A stretch of DNA of 64,000 bases from Streptomyces sp. NBC_00239 (GCF_036194065.1 NZ_CP108095.1:6510001-6574000); one strand, 5' to 3'. Counted from the first letter of the stretch, positions 54,880-63,795 are shown. Notes: generated by a model from the sequence alone, not told the origin. Translations and numbers: made by a program.

Positions 54880-55541
54880 GCGCCCTGACCTGGCTCAACT
54901 CCGAGGCCTTCACCGTCGTCGGGCAGCAGATCAAGTGGGCCGACATGATCGGCAACACGGCCGGCCTGATCGCCCTCGCCCTCGGCTGGCGCCGCTCCAT
55001 ATGGACCTGGCCCGTCCAGCTCCTGTCCGGCGCCATCCTCTTCGTCGCCTTCGCCGCCGGCCACCTCTCCGGGAGCGCCGGCAAGCAGGTCGTCGTCGTC
55101 CTCGTGGCCACCTGGGGCTGGCTCCAGTGGACCCGCGGCCGGCAGCAGGCCCAGGACGGCTCCCTCGCCGTGCGCTTCGCCACCTGGCGCGAGCGCGCGT
55201 ACCTGATCGGCGCCGCCGCCCTCGGCACCCTGGCCGTCGGCGGACTCTTCACCGCCTTCCCGACCCTCTCCTGGGACGCCTGGCCCGACGCGTACGTGTT
55301 CGTCGGCACCGTCGTCGCCATGTACGCCCAGGCCAAGGGCATGGTCGAGTTCTGGTTCGCCTGGCTGCTGGTCGACGCGGTGGGCGTGCCCCTCGCCTTC
55401 GCCAACGGCTACGCCTTCTCCGGCCTCGTCTACGTCGTCTACGGCGCGCTCGTCGTCTGGGGCGCCTACGACTGGTACCAGCGCTCCCGTACGCCCAGCA
55501 CCCCCTCCACCTCCCCGGCTCTCGAAGGAGCGGCGGCATGA
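54876..55541 (+). CDS. ribM: PnuC-family flavin transporter RibM
   Basis: The 221-residue membrane protein of the PnuC family has six to seven hydrophobic segments and conserved aromatic stretches such as [15 protein letters not shown] and [16 protein letters not shown]. PnuC proteins commonly carry nicotinamide riboside. However, PnuC paralogues under FMN riboswitch control in actinobacteria (RibM/PnuX of Streptomyces davawensis and Corynebacterium) are riboflavin carriers. Its place between ribE and ribBA with 4-base overlaps at both ends matches the ribE1MAB5H order recalled for S. davawensis. Confidence 0.88.
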   Translation: MSALTWLNSEAFTVVGQQIKWADMIGNTAGLIALALGWRRSIWTWPVQLLSGAILFVAFAAGHLSGSAGKQVVVVLVATWGWLQWTRGRQQAQDGSLAVRFATWRERAYLIGAAALGTLAVGGLFTAFPTLSWDAWPDAYVFVGTVVAMYAQAKGMVEFWFAWLLVDAVGVPLAFANGYAFSGLVYVVYGALVVWGAYDWYQRSRTPSTPSTSPALEGAAA

Positions 55542-56821
55542 CTCTCAAGCCCGTACCGGACCTGGACGAGACCTTCCGGCTCGACCCCGTCGAACAGGCC
55601 ATCCGCGACATCGCCGCCGGCCGCCCGGTCGTCGTCGTCGACGACGAGAGCCGCGAGAACGAAGGCGACCTGGTCATCGCCGCCGAGAAGGCCACCCCCG
55701 AGATCGTGGCCTTCATGATGAGCGAGTGCCGCGGCCTGATCTGCGCCCCCATGGAAGGGGACGAGCTGGAGCGGCTCGAACTCCCGCAGATGGTCGCCGA
55801 CAACACCGAGTCGATGCAGACCGCCTTCACCGTCTCCGTCGACGCGAGCGGCGCGCACGGCGTCACCACCGGCATCTCGGCCTCCGACCGCGCCACCACC
55901 CTCCAGCTCCTCGCGAGCGGCACCACCGACGCCACGGACTTCGTCCGCCCCGGCCACATCTTCCCGCTGCGCGCCAAGCCCGGCGGCGTCCTGGTCCGCC
56001 CCGGCCACACCGAGGCCGCCGTCGACCTCGCCCGCCTGGCGGGCCTGCGCCCGGCCGGCGCGATCGTCGAGATCGCCGGCGAGGACGGCGTCATGCTCCG
56101 GCTGCCCGAGCTGATCCCCTTCGCCCGCAAGCACGGCCTGACGATCATCTCCATCGAGGACCTGATCGCCTACCGCCGCAGCGCCGAACCCACCGTCCGC
56201 CGCGAGGCCGAGGTCAGCCTGCCGACCTCGTTCGGCGAGTTCACCGCGTACGGCTACCGCTCCACCGTCGACGGCGTCGAGCACGTCGCCCTCGTCCACG
56301 GCGAGCTCGGCGACGGCGAGGACGTGCTGGTCCGCATGCACTCCGAATGCCTGACCGGCGACATCTTCCACTCGCTGCGCTGCGACTGCGGACCCCAGCT
56401 GCACGCCTCCATGGAACGCATCACGTCCGAGGGCCGCGGCGTCGTCGTCTACCTCCGCGGCCACGAGGGCCGGGGCATCGGCCTGCTGTCCAAGCTGCGC
56501 GCGTACGAGCTCCAGGAACGCGGCCGCGACACCCTGGACGCCAACCTCGAACTGGGCCTGCCCGCCGACGCCCGCGACTACGGGGCCGGCGCCCGGATCC
56601 TCGTCGACCTCGGCGTCCACAGCGTCCGCCTGATGACCAACAACCCGGAGAAGTCCGACGCCCTCGACCGCCACGGCGTCCGGGTCGCGGCCCGCGAGCC
56701 GATGCCCGTCGAGGCCGGCGAGCACAACCTCACGTACCTGCGCACCAAGCGCGACCGCATGGGCCACGACCTGCCCTGGCTGGAATCCCCCACGGCCGTC
56801 TCGGCCTGCGGCAACCAGTAG
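55538..56821 (+). CDS. ribBA: bifunctional 3,4-dihydroxy-2-butanone-4-phosphate synthase / GTP cyclohydrolase II
   Basis: Supplies both precursors of riboflavin from ribulose 5-phosphate and GTP. The 427-residue chain has the DHBP synthase half with [16 protein letters not shown] and [14 protein letters not shown]. The GTP cyclohydrolase II half follows with [20 protein letters not shown], whose Cys residues bind zinc. It overlaps ribM by ATGA. A 79-base gap separates it from ribH. Confidence 0.96.
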   Translation: MTLKPVPDLDETFRLDPVEQAIRDIAAGRPVVVVDDESRENEGDLVIAAEKATPEIVAFMMSECRGLICAPMEGDELERLELPQMVADNTESMQTAFTVSVDASGAHGVTTGISASDRATTLQLLASGTTDATDFVRPGHIFPLRAKPGGVLVRPGHTEAAVDLARLAGLRPAGAIVEIAGEDGVMLRLPELIPFARKHGLTIISIEDLIAYRRSAEPTVRREAEVSLPTSFGEFTAYGYRSTVDGVEHVALVHGELGDGEDVLVRMHSECLTGDIFHSLRCDCGPQLHASMERITSEGRGVVVYLRGHEGRGIGLLSKLRAYELQERGRDTLDANLELGLPADARDYGAGARILVDLGVHSVRLMTNNPEKSDALDRHGVRVAAREPMPVEAGEHNLTYLRTKRDRMGHDLPWLESPTAVSACGNQ

Positions 56822-56900
56822 CACCACCCCGGGGCGCCACGCCCCGGAACGACACCGTCCACCCAGAAGCACGGAATCACGCAAGGAACCGAGGAGAGCT

Positions 56901-57386
56901 GTGAGCGGCAAGGGCGCACCCGAACTGAGCGTACGCAACTGCGGAGACCTGCGGGTCGCCGTCATCGCGGCGCAATGGCACGAGAAGGTGATGGACGGAC
57001 TGGTGGACGGCGCGCTGCGCGCCCTCCACGAGCTCGGGATCGACGAGCCCACCCTGCTGCGGGTGCCGGGCAGCTTCGAGCTCCCCGTCGTGGCGAAGGT
57101 CCTCGCCGAGCGCGGCTACGATGCCGTCGTCGCCCTCGGCGTCGTCATCCGCGGCGGAACCCCGCACTTCGACTACGTGTGCCAGGGGGTCACCGAGGGC
57201 CTCGTGAAGGTCTCCGTCGACACCGGTGTGCCCATCGGCTTCGGCGTGCTGACCTGCGACACCGACGAGCAGGCCCTCGACCGGGCCGGCCTCGAAGGAT
57301 CGAACGAGGACAAGGGGCACGAAGCGGTCACCGCCGCCGTCGCCACCGCCATGACCCTGCGCACCGTCAGCGAACCCTGGCGCTGA
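56901..57386 (+). CDS. ribH: 6,7-dimethyl-8-ribityllumazine synthase
   Basis: Joins the RibBA and RibD products to make lumazine. The 161-residue protein has [20 protein letters not shown], the PGSFELP loop and [15 protein letters not shown] with the catalytic His. The GTG start follows GAGGAGAGCT. It ends the rib genes; hisE begins 35 bases later. Confidence 0.96.
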   Translation: MSGKGAPELSVRNCGDLRVAVIAAQWHEKVMDGLVDGALRALHELGIDEPTLLRVPGSFELPVVAKVLAERGYDAVVALGVVIRGGTPHFDYVCQGVTEGLVKVSVDTGVPIGFGVLTCDTDEQALDRAGLEGSNEDKGHEAVTAAVATAMTLRTVSEPWR

Positions 57387-57421
57387 GTGGCAGTGCCCCA
57401 CCGCGTATTCTGAGGACCATC

Positions 57422-57703
57422 ATGGCCAACAAGACCCCCAAGACGTTCGAGGAGCTCTTCGCCGAGCTCCAGCACAAGGCCGCCACCGGCGACCCCAGCA
57501 CCTCCCGTACCGCAGAGCTGGTCGGCAAGGGTGTCCATGCCATCGGCAAGAAGGTCGTCGAGGAGGCCGCGGAGGTCTGGATGGCCGCCGAATACGAGGG
57601 CAAGGAAGCCGCCGCCGAGGAGATCTCGCAGCTGCTGTACCACGTCCAGGTGATGATGGTCGCGCGCGGGATCTCGCTCGACGACGTCTACTCCCATCTC
57701 TGA
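57422..57703 (+). CDS. hisE: phosphoribosyl-ATP pyrophosphatase
   Basis: Cuts phosphoribosyl-ATP to phosphoribosyl-AMP, the second step of histidine synthesis. The 93-residue protein has the MazG-like helix [18 protein letters not shown] with its metal-binding Glu residues and the [14 protein letters not shown] segment. TATTCT at 57406-57411 lies so close to the ATG that a short-leader or leaderless transcript is possible. hisG follows after 79 bases. Confidence 0.95.
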   Translation: MANKTPKTFEELFAELQHKAATGDPSTSRTAELVGKGVHAIGKKVVEEAAEVWMAAEYEGKEAAAEEISQLLYHVQVMMVARGISLDDVYSHL

Positions 57704-57782
57704 GCAAGACCCCTCACCGAGCAGGACCCCGCACCGCACCGCACCCCATCACGTGACATCCCGTACCGAGAAGGAAAAACCC

Positions 57783-58631
57783 ATGCTGCGCATCGCCGTC
57801 CCCAACAAGGGTTCACTGTCCGGACCTGCGTCGGCGATGCTCCATGAGGCGGGCTACCGGCAGCGCAAGGAGTCCAAGGAGCTCGTCACGGTCGACCCGG
57901 AGAACGAGGTCGAGTTCTTCTACCTGCGGCCCAAGGACATCGCGATCTACGTGGCCTCGGGCAAGCTCGACATCGGCATCACCGGCCGCGACCTGCTCCT
58001 GGACTCCGGGGCCAACGCGGAGGAGATCCTCCCGCTGAACTTCGGCCGCTCCACCTTCCGCTACGCCACCAAGCCCGGCACCGCGAAGGGCCCCGAGGAC
58101 TTCAACGGGATGACGATCGCGACCTCGTACGAGGGAATCGTCGCCAAGCACCTCGCCGACCAGGGCATCGACGCCTCCGTCGTACACCTGGACGGCGCCG
58201 TCGAGACGGCCATCCAGCTCGGCGTCGCCGAGATCATCGCGGACGTCGTCGAGACCGGCACCAGCCTGCGCAACGCCGGCCTGACGGTCATCGGCGAGCC
58301 GATCCTCAAGTCCGAGGCCGTGGTCATCCGGCGCAACGGCGCCGACACCGACCACCCCCAGGTGCAGCAGTTCATGCGCCGCCTCCAGGGCGTCCTCGTC
58401 GCCCGCAGCTACGTGATGATGGACTACGACTGCCGCGCCGAGCACCTGGAGCGGGCCGTCGCCCTCACCCCGGGCCTGGAGTCGCCGACCATCTCCCCCC
58501 TGCACAACGAGGGCTGGGTGGCGGTCCGCGCCATGGTCCCCGCCAAGGAAGCCCAGCGGATCATGGACGACCTGTACGAGCTGGGCGCCCGTGCGATCCT
58601 CACCACCTCGATCCACGCCTGCCGTCTGTGA
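57783..58631 (+). CDS. hisG: ATP phosphoribosyltransferase, long form
   Basis: First and feedback-controlled step of histidine synthesis. The 282-residue long-form enzyme starts MLRIAVPNKGSLSGPASAML. It has DIGITGRDLLLDSG, the PRPP-binding segment ADVVETGTSLRNAGL and a C-terminal ACT-like HisG_C domain that senses histidine. GAGAAGG lies upstream of the ATG. Its end overlaps the next small gene. Confidence 0.96.
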   Translation: MLRIAVPNKGSLSGPASAMLHEAGYRQRKESKELVTVDPENEVEFFYLRPKDIAIYVASGKLDIGITGRDLLLDSGANAEEILPLNFGRSTFRYATKPGTAKGPEDFNGMTIATSYEGIVAKHLADQGIDASVVHLDGAVETAIQLGVAEIIADVVETGTSLRNAGLTVIGEPILKSEAVVIRRNGADTDHPQVQQFMRRLQGVLVARSYVMMDYDCRAEHLERAVALTPGLESPTISPLHNEGWVAVRAMVPAKEAQRIMDDLYELGARAILTTSIHACRL

Positions 58632-59107
58632 TGGCCGCCGACCAGTCGGCCGCGCCGGCCACCGCGACCCTGCCCGACCTCCCCGTCACCTTCCGGCCGA
58701 CCCGCACCCGGGCCGTCCTGCTGGGCGTGGGCGCCGCCATGTTCGCGACGATCACCACCGTCGCCGTCATGCTGGAACGCCTCAGCACGGGGGAGCGGAT
58801 CAGCTTCGTCTTCGTCGCCGCGCTGCTCAGTTCCGTCCTGGTGCTGCTCAGCCGGCCCAAGGTGGTCGCCGACGAGACGGGCGTGACCGTCGTCAACCTG
58901 ACCACCCGGCGGCGCCTGGAGTGGGCCCAGATCCTGCGGGTCAACCTCCGCCCCGGCGACGCCTGGGTCTTCCTCGACCTCAGCGACGGCACCAGCCTGC
59001 CCGCCCTCGGCATCCAGCCGGGCGTGGCCAGGGAACAGGCCATCGCCGACGCCCGCGCCCTGCGCGCCCTGGCGGAATCCCGCGGCACCGGAGCATCCGC
59101 CGCTTGA
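58631..59107 (+). CDS. PH-domain-containing membrane protein, function unknown
   Basis: The 158-residue protein has two hydrophobic helices (about 28-48 AVLLGVGAAMFATITTVAVM, and about 57-74). A PH-like beta domain of the bPH type follows (KVVADETGVTVVNLTTRRRL with WAQILRVNL). The ATG shares its first base with the hisG stop; a GTG 3 bases earlier is an alternative. Because translation is coupled to hisG, its level would follow histidine synthesis. A functional link is suggested only by position. Confidence 0.78.
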   Translation: MAADQSAAPATATLPDLPVTFRPTRTRAVLLGVGAAMFATITTVAVMLERLSTGERISFVFVAALLSSVLVLLSRPKVVADETGVTVVNLTTRRRLEWAQILRVNLRPGDAWVFLDLSDGTSLPALGIQPGVAREQAIADARALRALAESRGTGASAA

Positions 59108-59142
59108 GTCCCCATTGCGGGGACGATCTCAATGACTACCCT

Positions 59143-59174
59143 GGTGGCGGGGCGCGACTGCGCGCCCTGCCACC
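59143..59174 (+). terminator. 14-bp hairpin after the his genes
   Basis: GGTGGCGGGGCGCG (59143-59156) pairs with 59161-59174 with a single G-U pair and a 4-base loop. It lies 36 bases after the PH-domain gene and separates it from the CNNM leader. Confidence 0.7.
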
Positions 59175-59286
59175 GGCCCCGGGACCCCGAGGCCCGTGGG
59201 CCCCTGCGACTCGAGGAGTGACTCCCTCCAGCAATGGACGGATCGTCCGGTAGTACCCGCGCCGCCACCTCTCCGGAGGCGGCGGC
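59175..59286 (+). promoter_or_regulatory. structured leader of the CNNM genes; final hairpin covers the ribosome binding site
   Basis: The last element, GCCGCC (59261-59266), A, CCTC (59268-59271), loop TCCG, GAGG (59276-59279), C, GGCGGC (59281-59286), forms a 10-bp stem with one A-C mismatch. It contains the Shine-Dalgarno GGAGG and ends on the base before the ATG. A GGACG/CGTCC hairpin (59236-59248) and a GGAG/CTCC pair (59215-59225) lie upstream. No named riboswitch was recognised. A metal-sensing switch is possible since CNNM proteins handle Mg2+ or Co2+. Confidence 0.55.
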
Positions 59287-60636
59287 ATGACCATCCCGCT
59301 ACTCCTGCTCATGGCGGCCTTCGCCCTGATCCTGGCCAACGGATTCTTCGTGGCCGCCGAGTTCGGCCTCGTCACCGTCGAGCGCCCGGACGCCGAACGC
59401 GCCGCCGCCGAAGGCGACCGGCGGGCCCGTACGGTCGTCAAGGCCCTGCGCGAGCTGTCGTTCCAGCTCTCCGGCACCCAGCTCGGCATCACCATCACCT
59501 CCCTCGTGGTCGGCATGCTCGCCGAGCCCGCCCTCGCCGGGCTGCTCGCCGGCCCGCTCACCGCGACCGGCCTGCCCCGCGGCGCCGTGTCCGGGGTGTC
59601 CGTCGTCATCGGCATGCTGCTCGCCTCCGCCGTCCAGATGGTGGTCGGCGAACTCGTGCCGAAGAACTGGGCCGTCTCCCGGCCGCTCCAGGTCGCCCGC
59701 TTCGTGGCCGGCCCGCAGCACGCCTTCTCCCGCGCCTTCCGGCCGGTCATCTCAGGCCTCAACGCGGTGGCGAACCGCCTCGTACGCGCCCTCGGCGTCG
59801 AGCCCACCGACGAGCTGGCCTCCGCCCGCACCCCCGGTGAGCTCGTCTCCCTGGTACGCCACTCGGCCCAGGCCGGCGCCCTCGAACAGGACACCGCCGA
59901 CCTGTTCGTCCGTACCCTCTCGCTGGGCGGGCTCACCGCCCAGCACGTCATGACCCCCCGGGTCCGGGTGAGCGCGCTGCACTCCACCGCGACCGCCGCC
60001 GACGTGGTCAACCTGACGCGGGCCACCGGCCTGTCCCGGTTCCCCGTCTACCGCGAGCGCATCGACGAGGTCATCGGCGTGGTCCACCTGAAGCACGCGC
60101 TCGCCGTCCCGGAGCCGGAGCGCTCGCGCACCGGCGCCGGCCGGATCTCCGTCCCGGCCCTCCTGGTCCCCGAGACCCTGCCCGTCCAGCTGCTCCTGGA
60201 GCGGCTGCGCAAGGAGCAGCCCATGGCCGTCGTCGTCGACGAGTACGGCGGCACCGCCGGAGTCGTCACGCTGGAGGACATCGTCGAGGAACTCGTCGGC
60301 GAGGTCCACGACGAGCACGACCGCGTCGAGGAGCGGACCCCCGAGCTGGCCACCGTGCCCGCCGAGGACGGCCGTCCCGCCTGGGACGCCGACGGCTCCT
60401 GCCGGGTGCACACCCTGCGCCGGATAGGCCTCGACGTGCCCGAGGGCCCGTACGAGACCGTCGCCGGCCTGGTCGCCGACCTGCTGGGCCGGATCCCCGC
60501 CCCCGGGGACCGCGCCGAGCTGCCCGGCTGGAAGCTCTCCGTCCGCCAGGTCGGCCGCTACCGCGCCGAGCGGGTGCGCCTGGTGCGCACCGCGCCCGCC
60601 GAGGCCCGGCCGGAGCTGGAGGCGGTGGGCCGGTGA
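59287..60636 (+). CDS. CNNM/CorC-family transporter-associated protein (first of a tandem pair)
   Basis: The 449-residue protein has an N-terminal CNNM (DUF21) membrane domain of about four helices (LLLMAAFALILANGFFVAAE). A pair of CBS domains (about 210-340, TAQHVMTPRVRVSALHS and VVVDEYGGTAGVVTLEDIVE) and a C-terminal CorC_HlyC domain follow. Annotated as hemolysin in older literature; the family is now tied to magnesium and cobalt export. GGAGG is 7 bases before the ATG but lies in a hairpin. It overlaps the second copy by 4 bases. Confidence 0.9.
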   Translation: MTIPLLLLMAAFALILANGFFVAAEFGLVTVERPDAERAAAEGDRRARTVVKALRELSFQLSGTQLGITITSLVVGMLAEPALAGLLAGPLTATGLPRGAVSGVSVVIGMLLASAVQMVVGELVPKNWAVSRPLQVARFVAGPQHAFSRAFRPVISGLNAVANRLVRALGVEPTDELASARTPGELVSLVRHSAQAGALEQDTADLFVRTLSLGGLTAQHVMTPRVRVSALHSTATAADVVNLTRATGLSRFPVYRERIDEVIGVVHLKHALAVPEPERSRTGAGRISVPALLVPETLPVQLLLERLRKEQPMAVVVDEYGGTAGVVTLEDIVEELVGEVHDEHDRVEERTPELATVPAEDGRPAWDADGSCRVHTLRRIGLDVPEGPYETVAGLVADLLGRIPAPGDRAELPGWKLSVRQVGRYRAERVRLVRTAPAEARPELEAVGR

Positions 60637-61718
60637 ACGCGCTCCAACTCCTCTTCGCCCTGCTGCTGGTGCTCGCCAACGGCTTCTTCGTCGGCGCCGA
60701 GTTCGCCCTCGTCTCGGTCCGGCGCAGCCAGATCGAACCGCTGGCCGCCACCTCCAAGCGGGCCCGCCAGACCCTGTACGGGCTGGAGAACCTGCCGCGG
60801 ATGATGGCCGCCGCACAGTTCGGCATCACCATGTGCTCGCTGACGCTGGGCGCGGTCGCCGAGCCCACCGTGGCCCGGCTGCTGGAACCGCTCTTCCACG
60901 CGGTCCACGTCCCGCAGGGCCTGATCCACCCCCTCGGGTACGCCGTGGCGCTCGCCGCGGTGGTCTTCCTGCACCTGGTCATCGGCGAGATGGTGCCGAA
61001 GAACCTCGCCATGTCGGCGCCCGAGCGCACCGCGCTGTGGCTGAGCCCCGGACTGGTCGGCTTCGCCCGGCTGTGCGGGCCCGTCACCACCGCGCTCGGC
61101 GCCTGCGCCCGGCTGGTGCTCAAGCTGTTCAGCGTCGAGCCCAAGGACGAGGTCGAGGCCGTCTACACCAGCGCCCAGCTGGGCCGGCTGGTCGAGGACT
61201 CGCGGCAGGCCGGCCTGCTGGAGCCCGGCGAGCAGGAGCGGCTGGAGGACGCCCTCGAACTCGGCAGCCGCCCGGTCACCGACGTGCTCCTCGACGGCTC
61301 CCAGCTGGTCACGGTGGGTCCGTCGGCCACCCCCCGGCAGATCGAGGCGCTGACCGTGCGCACCGGCTTCTCGCGCTTCCCGGTCCGCTCGGACAGCGGC
61401 GCCTTCATGGGTTACCTGCACGTGAAGGACGTCCTGGACCTGGAGGACCGGGAGCGGGCGGTGCCGCAGCACGTCTGGCACCGGATGACCACGCTGTGCG
61501 CCACCCTCCCGCTCGACGACGCGCTCAGCGTGATGCGCCGGGACGCCACCCACCTGGCCCAGGTCGCGGACCCGGGCGGCCGGGTGCTCGGCCTGGTCAC
61601 GTTGGAGGACGTACTGGAGATGCTGGTGGGCGAGGTGCGCGATCCCACGCACCGGCGGCGGGCCCCGGCGCCCGCGGGGGCGGCCGTGCCGGCCCCGTCC
61701 GCCGTCCTCAGCCGGTAG
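60633..61718 (+). CDS. CNNM/CBS-domain protein (second of a tandem pair)
   Basis: The 361-residue homologue of the preceding gene has the CNNM domain (LFALLLVLANGFFVGAEFAL) and CBS domains (GFSRFPVRSDSGAFMGYLHV and LVTLEDVLEMLVGEV). It lacks the CorC_HlyC domain seen in the first copy; an Ala/Pro-rich tail ends the chain. The GTG overlaps the upstream stop, so both are made together and may form a heteromer. The stop codon TAG is formed by the first unit of a 7-bp tandem repeat. Confidence 0.88.
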   Translation: MNALQLLFALLLVLANGFFVGAEFALVSVRRSQIEPLAATSKRARQTLYGLENLPRMMAAAQFGITMCSLTLGAVAEPTVARLLEPLFHAVHVPQGLIHPLGYAVALAAVVFLHLVIGEMVPKNLAMSAPERTALWLSPGLVGFARLCGPVTTALGACARLVLKLFSVEPKDEVEAVYTSAQLGRLVEDSRQAGLLEPGEQERLEDALELGSRPVTDVLLDGSQLVTVGPSATPRQIEALTVRTGFSRFPVRSDSGAFMGYLHVKDVLDLEDRERAVPQHVWHRMTTLCATLPLDDALSVMRRDATHLAQVADPGGRVLGLVTLEDVLEMLVGEVRDPTHRRRAPAPAGAAVPAPSAVLSR

Positions 61719-61800
61719 CCGGTAGCCGGTAGCCGGTAGCCGGTAGCCGGTAGCCGGTAGCCGGTAGCCGGTAGTCGGTAGTCGGCAGTCGGCAGTCGGA
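61711..61800. repeat. 7-bp tandem repeat starting at a stop codon
   Basis: Nine perfect copies of GCCGGTA (61711-61773), then GTCGGTA, two GTCGGCA and a partial copy. The first unit supplies the TAG stop of the CNNM gene. Because 7 is not a multiple of 3, successive copies place TAG in all three forward frames. On the other strand the array stays open. Confidence 0.9.
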
Positions 61801-61807
61801 AGCAGGA

Positions 61808-61838
61808 GGGCCCGGAGCCGGTGGCCGGATCCGGGCCC
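61808..61838 (+). terminator. 9-bp hairpin after the CNNM genes
   Basis: GGGCCCGGA (61808-61816) pairs exactly with TCCGGGCCC (61830-61838) around a 13-base loop, downstream of the tandem repeat and the CNNM gene pair. Confidence 0.55.
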
Positions 61839-61842
61839 CGAC

Positions 61843-61877
61843 CGGAACCCCCGCCGCTCACAGCGGCGGGGGTTCCG
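61843..61877 (-). terminator. 16-bp hairpin spanning the AAA ATPase stop codon
   Basis: Arms 61843-61858 and 61862-61877 are exact inverse complements with a 3-base loop. The loop and arm contain the minus-strand stop (61858-61860) and the last codons of the ATPase gene. It can stop transcription from both convergent sides. Confidence 0.75.
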
Positions 61878-63795
61878 TCCGTCCGCGGTCCTGTGGGCCG
61901 CGGCCGGACAGCACCTCCCCGTACGCCTGCATCAGGTCGGGCAGCCGCAGGGTCGCGAGGTCCTCGCGGCCGAGGGTGCCCGGGTAGCCGGCCAGTCGCA
62001 GGTCGCGGTAGGCGCAGCTCTTCTCGTACAGGGTGCGCAGGAAGCGGCCGTTGCCGAGTTCGTCGATCCAGCCCTGGTCGACGACGTGTCCGCTGATGCT
62101 GCGCAGCTCGTCGAGGGCCTCCTCGTCCCAGCGGTCCCCGTTCGCATCGGCCAGCACGCCGCCGATGGCGGTCAGCTCCAGCGGGCGGTAGCTGGGGAAG
62201 TCCACGCGGGTGGTGAAGCGGGAGGACAGCCCGGGGTTGGCGGCCAGCAGCCGGTCCATGCCGGCCGGGTAGCCGGCCAGGATGACGACCAGGTGGTCCC
62301 GGTTGTCCTCGGCGCGCTTCAGGAGCACCTGGAGGGCCTCGTCCCCGTACGCGTCGCCCTTGCTGTAGCCGGAGTTGGAGAGGCTGTACGCCTCGTCGAC
62401 GAACAGCACCCCGCCGATCGCCGAGTCGATCAGTTCGTTCGCCTTGACCGCGGTCTGGCCCAGGAACTCGCCGACCAGGTCGGCCCGCTGCGCCTCCACG
62501 AGGTGGTCGCCGCCCAGCAGTCCGAGGGCGTAGAAGACCCGGCCCAGGATCCGCGCCACGGTGGTCTTGCCGGTGCCCGAGGGCCCGGAGAAGACGAAGT
62601 GCCGCTTGGGGGGCTGTACGGGCAGCCCCTGGCCGGCCCGCAGCCGGGCCATGTGCAGCTGCGCCGACAGCGCTTTCACCTGGCGTTTGACCGGCTCCAG
62701 CCCGACCATCCGCTCCAGCTCGGCGAGCGCCTCGGCGAGCAGCGCCGGGTCGGCGGGGGCGGTGGGGAGCGGTACCGGGCCCGACTGGGCCGGCACGGCG
62801 GCCTTGCGGCGTACGGTCTCCGGCGGGACGACGCCCGACGGCGGTGGCCCCGGGGGCGGGCCGAAGCGCGGCTCGCGGCCCTCGGGGGGCTCCGGGAGGC
62901 CCGGCGGGTCGGGGTCGGCGTAGCCCTCGGCGGCGTCCTGTCCGGGCCCGCCGGCCAGGGCCACGGCCGCGTAGTCCCCGGCCGGGCCGCCGGCCTCGTA
63001 GTCGAAGCCGTCCGTGCCGTCGAGGCCGTCGGACTCGGCGATGGCGGTGAGCCGGGCGGCGGTGTCCATGAAGGCGGGGTCGACGCGGTGCACGGCCCGG
63101 TAGAGGGGCAGGGCGGCGGCGCTGCGGCCGGTGCCCTCGTGCGCGCGGGCCAGCCAGTACCGCAGCTCCTTGCGCTGCGGCTGCTCGCTGCGGCACCGCA
63201 TCAGGGCCGCCGAGAGCATCGGCTCGGCCTGCCCGTACATCTCCAGCCGGACCCGGGCCATCCCGCCGAACAGCCCGGACTCGATGCCCAGGAGCGGGTC
63301 GTCCACCAGCGGCTCGGTGTGCCGCACGAGCTGGTCCCAGTCCTTGACCAGGTAGGCGCGGCAGGCGTGCAGGAAGCGGACCTGGGGGTCGGTGTCGACG
63401 GGCGGCAGTCCCGCGAGCGCCTGGTCGAGTTCGGGCACGTGGCGGCCGTCCAGCCAGTGCGAGGCGTGCGCGAGGAGCAGGTCGCGCCGGCTCTCCAGCA
63501 CCGGCTGCACCCACCAGCCCAGCCAGTACCAGGAGTTCAGGGTGCGGCGGTGCCGGGTGCGCTGCTCGCCGAACCGGTCCCGGTGGGCGTACATGCGCAG
63601 CAGGGCGTTGACCGTGTCGACGCGCAACGCGTGCAGGCCCAGCCAGGCGTCGGCCATCGCGGGATCGAGCCGGACGGCGGCTCTGAACTCCTCCTCGGCC
63701 TGCGGGTAGGCGCCCATCGTGTACGCGTCCACGCCGCGCAGCCAGGCGAGTTCGGCCGGGGCACGGTGGCTGCCGTCCTGCGTGCCGAAGTCCAT
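61858..63795 (-). CDS. TPR-AAA ATPase, EccA/CbbX-like
   Basis: The 645-residue protein has three parts. Residues 1-260 form helical tetratricopeptide-like repeats (YPQAEEEFRAAVRLDPAMAD). A Pro/Gly-rich linker spans about 265-350. An AAA+ domain follows with Walker A SGPSGTGKTTVARILG (about 403-418), Walker B GGVLFVDEAYSL (about 461-472) and the sensor segment NPGLSSRF. This layout is that of EccA ATPases of type VII (ESX) secretion, but no ecc, esx or PE/PPE-like gene lies nearby. The ATG at 63795 is preceded by a GGGGGA box; an upstream ATG at 63819 is an alternative. Confidence 0.87.
   Translation of the reverse strand: MDFGTQDGSHRAPAELAWLRGVDAYTMGAYPQAEEEFRAAVRLDPAMADAWLGLHALRVDTVNALLRMYAHRDRFGEQRTRHRRTLNSWYWLGWWVQPVLESRRDLLLAHASHWLDGRHVPELDQALAGLPPVDTDPQVRFLHACRAYLVKDWDQLVRHTEPLVDDPLLGIESGLFGGMARVRLEMYGQAEPMLSAALMRCRSEQPQRKELRYWLARAHEGTGRSAAALPLYRAVHRVDPAFMDTAARLTAIAESDGLDGTDGFDYEAGGPAGDYAAVALAGGPGQDAAEGYADPDPPGLPEPPEGREPRFGPPPGPPPSGVVPPETVRRKAAVPAQSGPVPLPTAPADPALLAEALAELERMVGLEPVKRQVKALSAQLHMARLRAGQGLPVQPPKRHFVFSGPSGTGKTTVARILGRVFYALGLLGGDHLVEAQRADLVGEFLGQTAVKANELIDSAIGGVLFVDEAYSLSNSGYSKGDAYGDEALQVLLKRAEDNRDHLVVILAGYPAGMDRLLAANPGLSSRFTTRVDFPSYRPLELTAIGGVLADANGDRWDEEALDELRSISGHVVDQGWIDELGNGRFLRTLYEKSCAYRDLRLAGYPGTLGREDLATLRLPDLMQAYGEVLSGRGPQDRGRTEPPPL

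Noticed and set aside
54876..55541. Reading the PnuC-family gene as a nicotinamide mononucleotide transporter
   Set aside because: Its place within an FMN-riboswitch rib operon fits the flavin-carrying RibM group better.
59175..59286. Assignment of the CNNM leader as an M-box magnesium riboswitch
   Set aside because: The conserved M-box core segments were not found; the leader is reported only as an unclassified structured element.
61412..63514. 700-codon minus-strand frame with Tyr-Arg-Leu-Pro-Ala-Thr-Gly repeats
   Set aside because: It runs out of frame with the AAA ATPase and through the 7-bp repeat; the rest has no family features.
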